From: Chroococcidiopsis sp. CCMEE 29
Lineage (GTDB): Bacteria > Cyanobacteriota > Cyanobacteriia > Cyanobacteriales > Chroococcidiopsidaceae
Direction: 5' to 3'
DNA length: 64,000 nucleotides
Assembly: GCF_023558375.1 (NCBI RefSeq)
Contig: NZ_CP083761.1
Coordinates: 248,001-312,000 of the forward strand
Positions 19,104 to 28,612 of this stretch are shown here, in pieces. Both the position numbers and the translations under genes were made by a program. The stretch's first letter is position 1, and the number at the start of each line of letters is the position of its first letter. The notes under the pieces were generated by a model. It did not search any database. It saw nothing but the letters and a program-made list of their open reading frames with translations, and was not told the DNA's origin.

Positions 19104-19467
19104 TAATCAGATTTTTAAAAAATGTTTTTACTATCTAAGGCTTCAAATGTATTTTTTTGTTTCTTTTGTTGAGCTAAATTCCCAAAATTATGTTTTTTTT
19201 AAGTGATTCTACTCAACCAAACAAGAAGTTTCAGTTGATGATTGGTAGTATTTACCTGATGTTATTATCCTCCCTTAAGAAATTTTAGCAGTTAAGATTT
19301 ATGCATTTAGGCAGATGTACAAGAGCAGCTATCCTGCAAGTTGTCCTTCGGATAACGCCTATTACCTATTTGCGCTCTCATCAGAGGAAAAACCCTTGCT
19401 CTGAACATTTTCTGGGTGGTAACGTCTAGAAGCCAGCTAGACGTAGGAGCTAAATAGAACCCAAATT
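19104..19467. other. Intergenic, divergent 5' regions
   Basis: 364 bp between the divergent LOV kinase and FAD oxidoreductase genes, with several T runs near 19150 and 19194. It should contain both promoters. No RNA or protein gene was seen. Confidence 0.4.
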
Positions 19468-21507
19468 ATGAAGCGTAGACGCATAGTAGCTTTTAGCCTC
19501 ACTCTTTGCTCGACTTTCCTCTCATCATCCACACTTTCTGCTCTTGCTGCACCACCGAGAACCCCAGACCAAACTGTAGATTGTGAAATTTTAGTCGTGG
19601 GGGGTGGACTCTCCGGCGTTGCCACAGCCTACGAAGGATTACTGGCTGGACGAACCGTATGCTTGACTGAAATTACCGATTGGGTTGGAGGACAAATTTC
19701 TGCTCAGGGAACTTCGGCACTCGACGAACGACCAACCCAGCGATTGCAGTTGTTCTACTCGCGCGGTTACTTAGAATTGCGAGACCGCATTAGGCGCAAG
19801 TATCGGGAGTTAAATCCGGGTGACTGCTGGGTCAGTGATTCCTGCTTTCTGCCCCGCGATGGTCACAGAATCCTGTCTGACATGTTGAACAACGCCGCCC
19901 GAAAAGGCAGAGGTCAGCTAAAATGGTTTCCCTCCACGGCGATCAAGGAATTGGCAATCACTCCATCTGGCGGAGGGCAGATCATTCAAAGTGCGATCGC
20001 CATTCAACATCGACCAGCAAAAGGTGCACCCCCGCTCAATACTGAACCTCTGTCTCAAACCATTGAAGATGCGTATCGGTACGAAAACTCTCCTCGATTT
20101 GAAAAAAACATTCTGCGTTTCGTGCCTGCGAAGGTGAAGGGCGAGAAGAAAGATTCTCTCTCACCTACCTGGTATGTGATAGACGCAACTGAAACCGGAG
20201 AATTAATTGCCCTTGCTGATGTTCCCTACCAACTTGGGATTGATGCGCGCTCTTACTTAGAGCCATCTGCTTCTAGTGCCACTAACGATCCTTATTGCAC
20301 ACAGGGCTTTACTTATACTTTTGCCATGGAGGCAACGAGGGAACCCCAAACCCATAGAATGCCACCATTTTATCCTCAGTATTCTGGTTATTACAGTTAT
20401 GAATTATCGCGATTAGCCAGCTTTCCCTTGGTTTTCACTTACCGCCGGATTTGGAGTCCTGATGAAGGCGAACCAATGGAATTCGGTGGAGTCAAATTTA
20501 CCGCTCCAGCACCACGCGACATCTCGATGCAAAATTGGACTTGGGGCAACGACTTTCGTCCAGGCACTGCCGCAGACAACTTGATCTACACTCGCAACCA
20601 GCTGCAAGCTACTGGACAGCTAAAACCAGGTGGCTGGATGGGTGGACTACGGACAGAGAGCTTACGTAAGGCGGAAGAAATTGCTCAGGGTTACTTCTAC
20701 TGGCTCGTAGCTGGAATTACAGATTCCCAGCTGGGGGATGGTGTCAAGCAGCCACAACCGAATAACCGATATTTGGCTGGACTAGATTCCCCGATGGGGA
20801 CAGTGCATGGACTATCCAAGTATCCCTATATGCGGGAAGCACGCCGGATCGTTGGACGACCTAGCTGGGGCCATCCTCAAGGCTTTGCCTTGTGGGAAAT
20901 TGATATTTCTCGGCGCGACTACAAAGACGACTACTACCGCCAAACTCTATCAGCAGATACGTATCGCCGTTTAAAAGCGGCACTGGCAGGGCTGGAAACA
21001 ACAGCAGTAATTGCAGGAACTCAGTCTCCAGAGCAAACAATGCGGCGCACGCGCTCCACCATCTTCCCCGATTCTGTAGGTATTGGCCACTATGCGATTG
21101 ACTTCCATCCCTGTATGGTTTTCAGTCCACCAGAACGGCCTGGTAATATTGAGCGTCCCGGTGAACGGCGCGGCGCGGGTCAAGCCTATCCCTTCCAAAT
21201 TCCCCTGCGGGCGATGATTCCCCAGAAAATCGATAACATGTTAGTAGCTGGTAAAAGTATTGCTACCAGCCATATTGCAGCAGCAGCCTATCGGGTACAT
21301 TCATTTGAATGGTCAGCAGGGGCAGCCGCTGGAACTACAGCGGCTTTTGCTTTAGAACAGGCGATCGCACCTTACCAGCTAGTGGCTCAATTACCGCTAC
21401 GAGAACCACAATTGGAAGCCTTGCAACGCCGCCTAGAGGAAAATGGCAATCCCACCGCCTTTCCCGATACCTCAATTTTCAATGAAAACTGGGAAAGCTG
21501 GCGGTAG
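19468..21507 (+). CDS. Exported FAD-dependent oxidoreductase
   Basis: A 679-residue flavoprotein of the FAD_oxidored (PF12831) kind. Residues 1-28 are a signal peptide (MKRRR, hydrophobic core, ALAA). The dinucleotide-binding motif EILVVGGGLSGVATA is at ~41-55, followed by TEITDWVGGQISAQG. A C-terminal FAD-contact segment is present (NMLVAGKSIATSHIA, then YRVHSFEWSAGAAAGTTAAFAL). Such proteins are exported and act on unknown substrates. It starts at ATG 19468 and has no obvious operon partner; a repeat-rich gap separates it from clpS. Confidence 0.85.
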   Translation: MKRRRIVAFSLTLCSTFLSSSTLSALAAPPRTPDQTVDCEILVVGGGLSGVATAYEGLLAGRTVCLTEITDWVGGQISAQGTSALDERPTQRLQLFYSRGYLELRDRIRRKYRELNPGDCWVSDSCFLPRDGHRILSDMLNNAARKGRGQLKWFPSTAIKELAITPSGGGQIIQSAIAIQHRPAKGAPPLNTEPLSQTIEDAYRYENSPRFEKNILRFVPAKVKGEKKDSLSPTWYVIDATETGELIALADVPYQLGIDARSYLEPSASSATNDPYCTQGFTYTFAMEATREPQTHRMPPFYPQYSGYYSYELSRLASFPLVFTYRRIWSPDEGEPMEFGGVKFTAPAPRDISMQNWTWGNDFRPGTAADNLIYTRNQLQATGQLKPGGWMGGLRTESLRKAEEIAQGYFYWLVAGITDSQLGDGVKQPQPNNRYLAGLDSPMGTVHGLSKYPYMREARRIVGRPSWGHPQGFALWEIDISRRDYKDDYYRQTLSADTYRRLKAALAGLETTAVIAGTQSPEQTMRRTRSTIFPDSVGIGHYAIDFHPCMVFSPPERPGNIERPGERRGAGQAYPFQIPLRAMIPQKIDNMLVAGKSIATSHIAAAAYRVHSFEWSAGAAAGTTAAFALEQAIAPYQLVAQLPLREPQLEALQRRLEENGNPTAFPDTSIFNENWESWR

Positions 21508-21525
21508 ATAGAAAGGGTCAGGGGT

Positions 21526-21672
21526 CAGGGATTAGAGAGCAGGGGGAGCAGGCTTCGACCTGAGACTTCGGCGTGAGCGCTCAGTCGAACGCTCAGCCGA
21601 AGGGGAAGCAGGGGAAAATTGAAGAGGACACGGGGACGGGGAGACGTGTCCTCTTCCTCGCCCCTCACCCCT
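21526..21672. repeat. Low-complexity purine/pyrimidine repeat cluster
   Basis: G-rich units (gggagcagg, ggggaagcagggg, acggggacgggg) pass into ctcgcccctcacccct. The 69-bp composite repeat at 21547-21615 lies inside it. Confidence 0.7.
21547..21615. repeat. 69-bp composite repeat, copy A
   Basis: The outer arms match copy B (60507-60575) in inverted orientation, base for base. The inner 23 bp (21573-21595), bounded by 7-bp inverted repeats cttcggc/gccgaag, has the same orientation in both copies. Confidence 0.85.
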
Positions 21673-21721
21673 AGTGGTATCGTGGAATGTAATTCGTTAA
21701 GCTCTGTTCGGCAACTGCCTT

Positions 21722-22030
21722 ATGACTATTTACGCAATGACAGCTTCACCGACGGTAGCTCCTGAACGATCCAGTCAAGTTACCACCCAAAAGTATCCCA
21801 ATTACAAGGTGATTGTGTTGAATGATGACTTCAACACATTTGAACATGTAGCTGCGTGCTTGATGAAGTATATTCCTGATGTAACAAGCGATCGCGCTTG
21901 GGAACTCACTAACCAAGTACACTATGAAGGTCAAGCTATTGTCTGGATCGGACCTCAAGAGCAAGCGGAACTGTATCACCAGCAATTGAGGCGTGCAGGT
22001 CTAACAATGGCTCCTCTAGAGGCAGCTTGA
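21722..22030 (+). CDS. clpS: ATP-dependent Clp protease adaptor
   Basis: A 102-residue ClpS. This adaptor hands N-degron substrates to the ClpC/ClpA unfoldase. The core is intact: YKVIVLNDDFNTFEHV (residues ~25-40) with the NDD-x-x-T/F gate, the MKYIPDVTSDRAWELTNQVHYEGQAIV helix region in part, and the C-terminal EQAELYHQQLRRAGLTMAPLE. The N-terminal ~20 residues are flexible, as usual. The start at ATG 21722 fits the family length; M7 is an alternative. It is followed after 7 bp by the DUF2103 gene. Confidence 0.95.
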   Translation: MTIYAMTASPTVAPERSSQVTTQKYPNYKVIVLNDDFNTFEHVAACLMKYIPDVTSDRAWELTNQVHYEGQAIVWIGPQEQAELYHQQLRRAGLTMAPLEAA

Positions 22031-22037
22031 ATTCATC

Positions 22038-22334
22038 ATGGCAAATCCCGCCAGCGGTAGACTCGTTCTGAATCACTCCACTCACCTTCCCAAACTCATC
22101 CAAGTTTTAGAGCGCCTTACTAAGCTGGATGGGATTCAAACTATTACGCCTGGGGTGATTGGGCGGGTTAAAGGTCATGCCCCTCGAATGCAGTTACGAA
22201 TTTCTGTACCGATTCGGGGGGGATTTAAAGTGATCGCCCGGCAGGGTAAGACCGTTCAAGAAGTATTTATCCTGACTACTTTGAGCCAGGATAAACTGGA
22301 GGACGCGATCGCGATCGCTTTAAAACATCAATAA
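22038..22334 (+). CDS. DUF2103 family protein
   Basis: A 98-residue basic protein matching the DUF2103 pattern: GRLVLNHSTHLPKLI at the start, GIQTITPGVIGRVKGHAP, then LRISVPIRGGFKVIARQGKTVQEVFI. The family occurs in cyanobacteria and archaea and has no proven role; some annotations call it metal-binding. It lies 7 bp behind clpS, so both are probably made from one mRNA, hinting at a link to proteolysis or translation. The HIP1 octamer near its end is doubled (gcgatcgcgatcgc). Confidence 0.75.
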   Translation: MANPASGRLVLNHSTHLPKLIQVLERLTKLDGIQTITPGVIGRVKGHAPRMQLRISVPIRGGFKVIARQGKTVQEVFILTTLSQDKLEDAIAIALKHQ

Positions 22335-22370
22335 TTTTCTGGTTGCCAAACCACGCTCTACTCCTGTACG

Positions 22371-22434
22371 GGCGGGTTGATCGGACATACTTCTGTAATC
22401 AAACAGAAAATTCCGCTTAAACCCGCTCCTACTA
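22371..22434. repeat. Imperfect inverted repeat (gtacgggcgggtt / aacccgctcctac)
   Basis: Arms at ~22375-22388 and ~22420-22434 between convergent genes. This motif type (gtaggggcgggtt...) is frequent between cyanobacterial genes. It could act as a bidirectional terminator or be a miniature element remnant. Confidence 0.5.
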
Positions 22435-22438
22435 GTGC

Positions 22439-22762
22439 CTATTCTTCTACCTGACGCACTGCAAGTCGGTGCAGGGGCAGACAGAGGACGCACGCAAAAG
22501 TCAAAAAGTAAGATAGCGTACTAGTTAGCTTCAAACTCAGCAACAGAATCTCCCAATCGGGTAGAGCAATTTTTTGAATTCCAAACGAAACGCAGTAAAC
22601 CAGCCAGTAAGCAAAGCTCATTCTAAATAGAATTTGCTCTGTTTCTTCTAATTCATTTACTTGGGTCTGTTTAGCATCAGACAGAAGGAAAAGTCCAGTA
22701 ATACAAGCAGCAAAGGAAAGAAAGACGATAAAATCCTGCCAAATTAGATTTAGCGTCTGCAT
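22439..22762 (-). CDS. Small integral membrane protein, unknown
   Basis: A 107-residue protein with three likely membrane helices (~10-28, ~48-65 and ~75-98), separated by an acidic segment QTQVNELEETEQ. Similar small cyanobacterial membrane proteins are unassigned. No motif or neighbour suggests a role. The frame is convergent with DUF2103. The composition is protein-like, but the call rests on the hydrophobic pattern alone. Confidence 0.5.
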   Translation of the reverse strand: MQTLNLIWQDFIVFLSFAACITGLFLLSDAKQTQVNELEETEQILFRMSFAYWLVYCVSFGIQKIALPDWEILLLSLKLTSTLSYFLTFACVLCLPLHRLAVRQVEE

Positions 22763-23139
22763 ATGACTATATATTCCAAAGTTTTCAATCCAAATCAGTC
22801 TAAAGGATTAGTGTTTTGGTATACAGAAATAGTTACAAACTGCAATAGAATCAGGCAAACGGCTTAAAAAATTGAAATAAATAACTGGAGTTTTGACTAA
22901 TCAACTGCAAGGCTAATCTGCATCAAGACAGGCGAAAGTGTTGGATACCGAGGTCGCAGGGTCGGGGTTTTCCCCTCAACCACAACGGCTGAAACTTGCG
23001 TTTACGCCCCACGGGTTGAAGCACCTCAACGTGTCATAGTTGTTAATGTCCATCCAGGCAGATTGCCACGCCACGAGCCGCAGGCAGACTTCCATTTTTC
23101 CTCCGCCTAGAGTGACAAAAGAGCGATAATTAGCTCTCT
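22763..23139. other. Intergenic with bulged hairpin
   Basis: 377 bp without a convincing gene. At ~23012-23033 a hairpin cacg-gg-ttga / tcaa-cgtg (8 bp with a 2-base bulge) is visible. The segment ~22930-23095 is richer in G+C than its surroundings and might be the end of a lost insertion element, but no transposase could be read. Confidence 0.35.
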
Positions 23140-23622
23140 CTAAAAGTTGGCTTGTGCTTCCGCAATGTAATTGTGCACATCTGGCACTTTCTGGCTTTGA
23201 GTGATTTGCACGATGTATAATCCAGGCGACAACGTGATGGAGCGAGTTTGGAAGGATTCTATGTCCAACATCCGTGCCTCATCTAGGTTATCCGCTGCGT
23301 CGGTAATGCGACCATCCTCGTTACGATCGGTCCATACACGCAGGCGAGTTTGAGAATTAGCGGAGGTGCTATTAGTCTTCTTAACCACAAAGGAAACATT
23401 ACCGCCTCCTTTGATTAAGAGGGAATATAAATCGGAGCGATCGCTGCCACTGATTCTTCCTTGAAACTCAACCCGATTGCCTGTAGAGAGATCTCCGGCA
23501 GAGCGCGTTCGTGTATCATTATTTTCTTGATCGCTAACAACCTGAGTTGCTGCCATGACCGGGAGCGCGAGGGCGCTCAGGGCAGAAATAACCGCTAGAC
23601 AAAGACTCATTTTGGATTTCAT
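23140..23622 (-). CDS. Secreted protein with EF-hand-like loop (PPC-like)
   Basis: A 160-residue protein from ATG 23622, chosen because an AAGGAG site lies ~10 bp upstream and a clean signal peptide (MKSKMSLCLAVISALSALAL, cleavage after VMA) follows. The mature part looks like a beta-sandwich of the bacterial pre-peptidase C-terminal type: RVEFQGRISGSDRSDLYSL, a central region, then SITLSPGLYIVQI. It contains DRNEDGRITDAAD, which has the D-x-N-x-D-G spacing of an EF-hand or dockerin-like calcium loop. It probably functions outside the cytoplasm; the partner is unknown. Confidence 0.7.
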   Translation of the reverse strand: MKSKMSLCLAVISALSALALPVMAATQVVSDQENNDTRTRSAGDLSTGNRVEFQGRISGSDRSDLYSLLIKGGGNVSFVVKKTNSTSANSQTRLRVWTDRNEDGRITDAADNLDEARMLDIESFQTRSITLSPGLYIVQITQSQKVPDVHNYIAEAQANF

Positions 23623-23889
23623 TGTTCGTAATCTCCTTAAATTGGATAACTTGCAGAATTCATATGTGTGGCACTGAGCCAATCAAGTTGCAGTAAAGTC
23701 TTGGTAACGCTTGTTTGATTGCGGGTGCTGGGTCGAAGTATTCTCAGTCAACGGCTTCCCTTCAGCAGCGACTGAAAATTGACTGAGATTAAAGACAAGC
23801 GAATCCTGACGAACGCGGGGATACCGTGCCGCGATCGCGCATAATTTGCACATGATATTTTTCCTCTGGTTAGACTTGGGAGAGAACAG

Positions 23890-24960
23890 TTATTTACGCG
23901 CGATGTAGTAGTCGTTCTGGAAATCGTGCGCCAATTGCTTGATTTCAACCTGGGTGAATCCGGCTTCGCTTAGCATTTCCAGCGCTTTTTCCTGCCCCCA
24001 CATTGCTCCCAATCCCATGCCGCCGTATGCCAGAGAAACAGTCATACAATGCAGACAGGAAATGGTGTAGAGGAACGGTGCAATCGGATGTTCCAGGTTG
24101 CCACTCACATCGGTTGCAGCGCGGATGTCTTGCATCAAATAAACGCCATCCGGGCGCAGTGCGTTGTAGATGTTTTGCAACACCACGTCGGGTTTCGCCT
24201 GGTCGTGAATCGCATCAAATGTGGTGATGAAATGGTAGCGATCGCGTTCATCCAACGTTGCCGCATCCTTGACCTGAAATTGGATATTACTCAGTTTTCG
24301 CGATTGGGCTTCGGCGTTGGCATTGGCGATCGCCTCTCCCGAAAAGTCATAGCCAGTGAATTGACTATTGGGAAAGGCTTGCGCCAGTTTATTCATTGCC
24401 CGTCCGCTGCCACAACCCACATCCAGCACGGTAATTCCTTGTTGCAAAGCTTCGGTCAGTCCGGGAATCAGCGGCAGCACATGATCAAATAGCGCTGATA
24501 CTGTCGTTTGACCGCTATCTTCTGCCATCACCGCATGGAATCGTTTGAACTCGGAATAGGGAACCCCGCCCCCTTTGTAGAAGCAATCGATAATTTGTTC
24601 TTCCACCGCTCCCAACACGGGAAAGTATTGAGCAAAAGGGGCAATGTTGTCAGAAGCTGCCGCTCTGGTTAAGAATGCGGCATGTTCCGCAGGCAAGGAG
24701 TAGGTTTTGTGGTTCGGGTCATAGTCCACAAACCGACCTGTCACCATTGCGCCGAGCCATTCTCGCACGTAGCGTTCGTTGAGTCCGGCGGCATCGGCAA
24801 TTTGCCGACTGGTAGAAGGCGGCAATTCTGCCATTGTGTCAAACAATTCGGTGCGGTGCCCGATTGAGGTCATCAGGGAGATCGCGCTGCTATTCAGGAT
24901 ATCCAGCATTCGTGCTGCAAATGCGTCTGCTTTGGCTGGGTCGAATGTTTGAGTTGTCAT
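23890..24960 (-). CDS. SAM-dependent methyltransferase with N-terminal winged helix
   Basis: A 356-residue protein. The N-terminal ~100 residues form a dimerisation/winged-helix region (TSRQIADAAGLNERYVREWL) as in small-molecule O-methyltransferases. The Rossmann domain has the SAM motif VLDVGCGSGRAMN (~177-189). FTGYDFSGEAI follows, then the motif IV region TTFDAIHDQAKPDVVL and LRPDGVYLMQDI. The C-terminus ends in NDYYIARK. Homologues occur widely in cyanobacteria and actinobacteria as 'class I SAM-dependent methyltransferase' with unknown substrates. It stands alone, with ~700 bp of repeat-rich DNA upstream. Confidence 0.88.
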   Translation of the reverse strand: MTTQTFDPAKADAFAARMLDILNSSAISLMTSIGHRTELFDTMAELPPSTSRQIADAAGLNERYVREWLGAMVTGRFVDYDPNHKTYSLPAEHAAFLTRAAASDNIAPFAQYFPVLGAVEEQIIDCFYKGGGVPYSEFKRFHAVMAEDSGQTTVSALFDHVLPLIPGLTEALQQGITVLDVGCGSGRAMNKLAQAFPNSQFTGYDFSGEAIANANAEAQSRKLSNIQFQVKDAATLDERDRYHFITTFDAIHDQAKPDVVLQNIYNALRPDGVYLMQDIRAATDVSGNLEHPIAPFLYTISCLHCMTVSLAYGGMGLGAMWGQEKALEMLSEAGFTQVEIKQLAHDFQNDYYIARK

Positions 24961-25035
24961 AACGGGTGCCTAAACTTACTCAGTTCTGATGCAGCGTTCA
25001 TTGATTGCATCTGAACTTAAGTTAGCTGGGCGATC

Positions 25036-25068
25036 GTTCCCCAAGCGTTCCCCAAGCGTTCTCCAAGC
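25036..25068. repeat. 11-bp tandem repeat, three units
   Basis: Units gttccccaagc, gttccccaagc and gttctccaagc in direct succession. The last unit plus following bases forms tccaa-gcg-ttgga. Confidence 0.85.
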
Positions 25069-25148
25069 GTTGGAGCACGATCCTGGCTGACACATCTTTT
25101 TGGTAGGTTAGGTTGACCAGCGTGAACTCCAGCTCCAATGCTCACTTT

Positions 25149-25175
25149 GTTGGGTTAGCGCCAGCGTAACCCAAC
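25149..25175. repeat. Hairpin element, 9-bp perfect stem
   Basis: gttgggtta and taacccaac flank a 9-nt loop. A partial outer copy (ggtaggttaggtt near 25100, with aacctacg at the right) suggests a miniature inverted-repeat element. Confidence 0.6.
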
Positions 25176-25641
25176 CTACGGCTAGAGCCGGATTCAAGAG
25201 CTTAGAACTTTGACAGACCAGACGTGAGCGAAGGGAATACCTAATTTGTGCTGCGCTTCCTGAATCGCCTTATATCAGGTGCGTTCAGTTTATAAATAAC
25301 TTTTGTGCGATCAAGCGACATATAGGATTGCAGCTATTCAATGTCACATTCTGCACAATAATGCAAGATTTTGCGGCTGATTTCATTTAATTCTAAAACA
25401 CCCTGAATTAACATCGTCCAAGATAGGACAATTTCGCTGAGATGACTCATAATCGGTTAATAAATAGCCCAATTACCAAGCCGTGTATAGCAGTCTTTTT
25501 AGAAAAACAAATCGTTTTCCGGGCTAAAAGTTTAATACGTGGTTCTAACAAAAATTAGCTCATCAACGGGTTGACAACACCTCCTAAGGTTGCTTAAGTT
25601 GGCTCGAAGAAAGACTTGCAGCCCACACAGAACTCTATAAT

Positions 25642-25672
25642 CCAAAATCCAAAATCTAAAATCTAAAATTGG
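25642..25672. repeat. STRR-type heptamer repeat
   Basis: Tandem tccaaaa/tctaaaa units just beyond the moaE stop codon; same family as 7258-7285. Confidence 0.75.
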
Positions 25673-25677
25673 TTGAC

Positions 25678-26178
25678 TTAACATTCTGTTCCCTGGGTTT
25701 CACAAGCGCCGATACTAACCCAGTTGCTAGAACCATCTTCCCACCACTCTTTCTTCCAAATTGGGGCATTGTGTTTCAGCGTATCAATAGCATAGCGGCA
25801 AGCTTCAAATGCTTCTGAACGATGGGGACACCCCACTGCTACCAGAACGCTGATTGTCCCAATCCGCAACTGCCCAATCCGATGATGAATCACGACCCGA
25901 TTCACATCATCCCAGGTGTGGCGAATATCAACGGCAATTTGACGGAACACCTGGATTGCCATTGGTTCATAGGCTTGATATTCCAGTGCCACGACAGGTT
26001 TACCATCAGTTTGATTGCGAACCGTCCCACTCATAACCACTACAGCCCCATTACCAGGGTCATCTGCCAGCGTGTAAACTTCCTCCAGAGACAAAGGAGC
26101 AAGAGTAATCGCAAAGCTATCTTCTGCTTTTGCTTTAATCGGGGAGGCTAGGGAAGTGGTAAATTCAGAATTGATCAC
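25678..26178 (-). CDS. moaE: Molybdopterin synthase catalytic (large) subunit
   Basis: A 166-residue MoaE, which with thiocarboxylated MoaD converts precursor Z (cPMP) into molybdopterin. Family segments are intact: GAVVVMSGTVRNQTDGKPV, LEYQAYEPMA, HHRIGQLRIG, VAVGCPHRSEAFEACRYAID and the active-site LKHNAPIWKKEWWEDG with its lysines. The first ~25 residues are a variable extension. No moaD or other cofactor gene is adjacent. Molybdopterin would be needed by nitrate reductase, consistent with a nitrate-using cyanobacterium. Confidence 0.95.
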   Translation of the reverse strand: MINSEFTTSLASPIKAKAEDSFAITLAPLSLEEVYTLADDPGNGAVVVMSGTVRNQTDGKPVVALEYQAYEPMAIQVFRQIAVDIRHTWDDVNRVVIHHRIGQLRIGTISVLVAVGCPHRSEAFEACRYAIDTLKHNAPIWKKEWWEDGSSNWVSIGACETQGTEC

Positions 26179-26323
26179 GTTTTCGTATCAGTGTTTAGCA
26201 GTGCTGAATTTATTGTGCCTGAAGGAGAGCATAACTGCCGCTCTGCTCAATTAATAAGTTTTAGCAGCTATAAATCCAACATTCAACAAAGTATCTTTCT
26301 TTGCCTGGATTGGGACTTAGTTT

Positions 26324-28327
26324 TCAGGGTCGATGACCTAGCAGTTTATCTCGCAGATGTTTGATGCGATCGCGGTACTTAGCCGCCTCCTCAAACTCCA
26401 AGTTTTTCGCTGCTTCCTTCATCTGTCCTTCCAACTGAATAATCACTTCCGGAATCTGCTCTAGTGGCAGTTCTTCTACCTGTTCATAGACTGTTTCCAA
26501 CTCGGTCGCATTCAACCGCCGGGAGACTTCCAAAAAAGACAAAATTGCATTGCTGGATTTCTTGACAATTGGCTGGGGTGTAATTCCGTGCTTCTCGTTA
26601 TATTCCAGCTGAATTGCTCGCCGCCGATCGGTTTCCTCAATCGCTTTCGCCATACTATCAGTCAGGTTATCTGCATAGAGGATCGCTTGCCCCCGAACGT
26701 GACGCGCTGCTCGACCGATAGTTTGAATGAGCGATCGCTCCGCTCGCAAAAACCCTTCTTTATCTGCATCCAAAATCGCCACCAAAGAAACTTCTGGCAA
26801 ATCCAACCCTTCCCGGAGCAGGTTCACCCCAATCAACACATCAAAGTCGCCCTCACGCAAATCCTGTAAAATCTCGATCCTTTGAATCGAGTTAATTTCC
26901 GAGTGCAGATAACGTACCCGAATTCCTTGATCTTGCAGATACTCCGTCAGATCTTCCGCCATTCGCTTAGTTAGGGTTGTTATCAGCACCCGTTCCCGCC
27001 GATCGAGGCGCTCCTTGATTTCCCCTAGCAAATCGTCAATTTGACCCCCTGTGGGACGGACAAAGATTTCTGGATCGACTACCCCAGTCGGGCGAATCAC
27101 TTGTTCCACAACCCGATCCTCTGAGATTTCTAACTCCCAATTTCCGGGCGTAGCGGAAACAAAAATACACTGGCTTACCTTTTCCCAAAACTCTTCTGCC
27201 TTGAGAGGTCGGTTATCAGCAGCACTCGGTAGGCGAAATCCATGCTCAATCAACACCTTTTTCCGGGCTTGGTCGCCGTTATACATGCCGCGAATTTGTG
27301 GCACTGTCACATGAGATTCATCTATCACCAGCAGCCAATCTTTGGGGAAATAGTCAATCAAACATTCTGGCGGTTCGCCAGCTTTGCGCCCAGCTAAGTG
27401 ACGGGAATAATTCTCCACACCGTTGCAATAACCAACTTCGCGCAGCATTTCCAAGTCATACCGAGTCCGCTGATCGATCCGTTGTGCCTCCAATAACTTC
27501 CCAGCTTGCTCTAATTGAGAGCGCCGCTGTTGTAATTCCTGCTCAATTGCATTACAAGCTTCCTCTAGTCGTTCCTCGGGTGTGACAAAGTGACGAGCTG
27601 GATAAATATTGACAGCTTCTACACTCTTGATAATTTCCCCAGTTACCGGGTCAACGTAACGAATGGCATCAATTTCATCGCCAAAGAATTCCACCCGAAT
27701 AATGCGATCTTCGTAAGCCGGACCAATCTCTAATACGTCACCCCGAACTCGGAACCGTCCCCGACCCATTTCTAGATCGTTGCGACTGTACTGCACCGAT
27801 GCCAAATCCCGGAGGATCTGGCGTTGATTGACTTCCATGCCCATTTGCAGGGGAATAGCGGCTTTCAGGTACTCAGATGGAATGCCAAGTCCATAGATGC
27901 AGCTGATGGAAGCAACGACAATCACATCACGACGTTCAAACAGCGATCGCGTCGCCGAGTGCCGTAGCATATCAATCTCATCGTTGATTGAGGCGCTCTT
28001 CTCTATATATGTATCCGTGACGGGGAGATAAGCTTCTGGTTGATAGTAATCGTAGTAACTGACAAAATATTCCACCGCGTTACTCGGAAAGAATTCCCGT
28101 AACTCATTACACAGTTGGGCAGCTAGGGTTTTATTGTGAGCTAAAACCAGGGTTGGTTTGCCAATTTTTTCAATCACTGCGGCAACTGAGAAGGTTTTGC
28201 CAGTTCCCGTGGCTCCCAATAGGGTTTGGTAGCGGTGACTAGATTGGATGCTGCTAGCAAGTTTGGCGATCGCCTGAGGTTGATCGCCTGTTGGCTGAAA
28301 GGGAGCTTGGAGATTAAACTGCGTCAT
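26324..28327 (-). CDS. uvrB: Excinuclease ABC subunit B
   Basis: A complete 667-residue UvrB, the helicase-like damage-verification subunit of nucleotide excision repair. The P-loop GATGTGKT is at 38-45. The beta-hairpin region [12 protein letters not shown], the DESHVTVPQ box and the SATPGNWEL motif follow. The late helicase motifs [17 protein letters not shown] and QTIGRAARH are present, and the C-terminal UVR domain ([19 protein letters not shown]) binds UvrC. Length and motifs are as expected. It is monocistronic, with ~285 bp upstream. Confidence 0.98.
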   Translation of the reverse strand: MTQFNLQAPFQPTGDQPQAIAKLASSIQSSHRYQTLLGATGTGKTFSVAAVIEKIGKPTLVLAHNKTLAAQLCNELREFFPSNAVEYFVSYYDYYQPEAYLPVTDTYIEKSASINDEIDMLRHSATRSLFERRDVIVVASISCIYGLGIPSEYLKAAIPLQMGMEVNQRQILRDLASVQYSRNDLEMGRGRFRVRGDVLEIGPAYEDRIIRVEFFGDEIDAIRYVDPVTGEIIKSVEAVNIYPARHFVTPEERLEEACNAIEQELQQRRSQLEQAGKLLEAQRIDQRTRYDLEMLREVGYCNGVENYSRHLAGRKAGEPPECLIDYFPKDWLLVIDESHVTVPQIRGMYNGDQARKKVLIEHGFRLPSAADNRPLKAEEFWEKVSQCIFVSATPGNWELEISEDRVVEQVIRPTGVVDPEIFVRPTGGQIDDLLGEIKERLDRRERVLITTLTKRMAEDLTEYLQDQGIRVRYLHSEINSIQRIEILQDLREGDFDVLIGVNLLREGLDLPEVSLVAILDADKEGFLRAERSLIQTIGRAARHVRGQAILYADNLTDSMAKAIEETDRRRAIQLEYNEKHGITPQPIVKKSSNAILSFLEVSRRLNATELETVYEQVEELPLEQIPEVIIQLEGQMKEAAKNLEFEEAAKYRDRIKHLRDKLLGHRP

Positions 28328-28612
28328 AAAGTTTTATATAAAGTTGGTGCATTCACGGATTGGTAGGTCAGCCTTAAACACCTCTACTTCCTTTTATCGT
28401 ACCTGGAAGCTAAGGCTGACATCTGTTTGATGCTTTACCTAATTAGACGTGTGCGGGAGGCAATCTATCTTTTACTAATCTTTACAATTGAGTTTTTTCT
28501 ATACTTACCTAGTGAATAAATTGATACTTGTGTAAGCTTTTTTAAAGTTAAACTCAATACATATTTCCTAGCCATTTGGCAAGTCATTTAGAAATCCAAA
28601 GGTTTTTAGAGT

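Larger units (their letters stand above)
24961..25677. other. Long intergenic region with small repeats
   Basis: 717 bp without a convincing gene on either strand. It contains an 11-bp tandem repeat (25036-25068), a 9-bp-stem hairpin (25149-25175) within a longer gttgggtt/aacccaac-type element, and an STRR stretch at its right end (25642-25672). The upstream region of the methyltransferase gene lies at its left end. Confidence 0.5.

Noticed and set aside
22930-23095. Possible end of an IS200/IS605 element
   Set aside because: There is a bulged hairpin, but no TnpA or TnpB residues could be read with confidence in any frame.
24049-24492. A 147-codon rightward frame
   Set aside because: Antisense to the SAM-binding half of the methyltransferase, which has complete motifs on the other strand.
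25036-25068. Start of a CRISPR array
   Set aside because: Units are only 11 bp and directly adjacent with no spacers; no cas genes are present.
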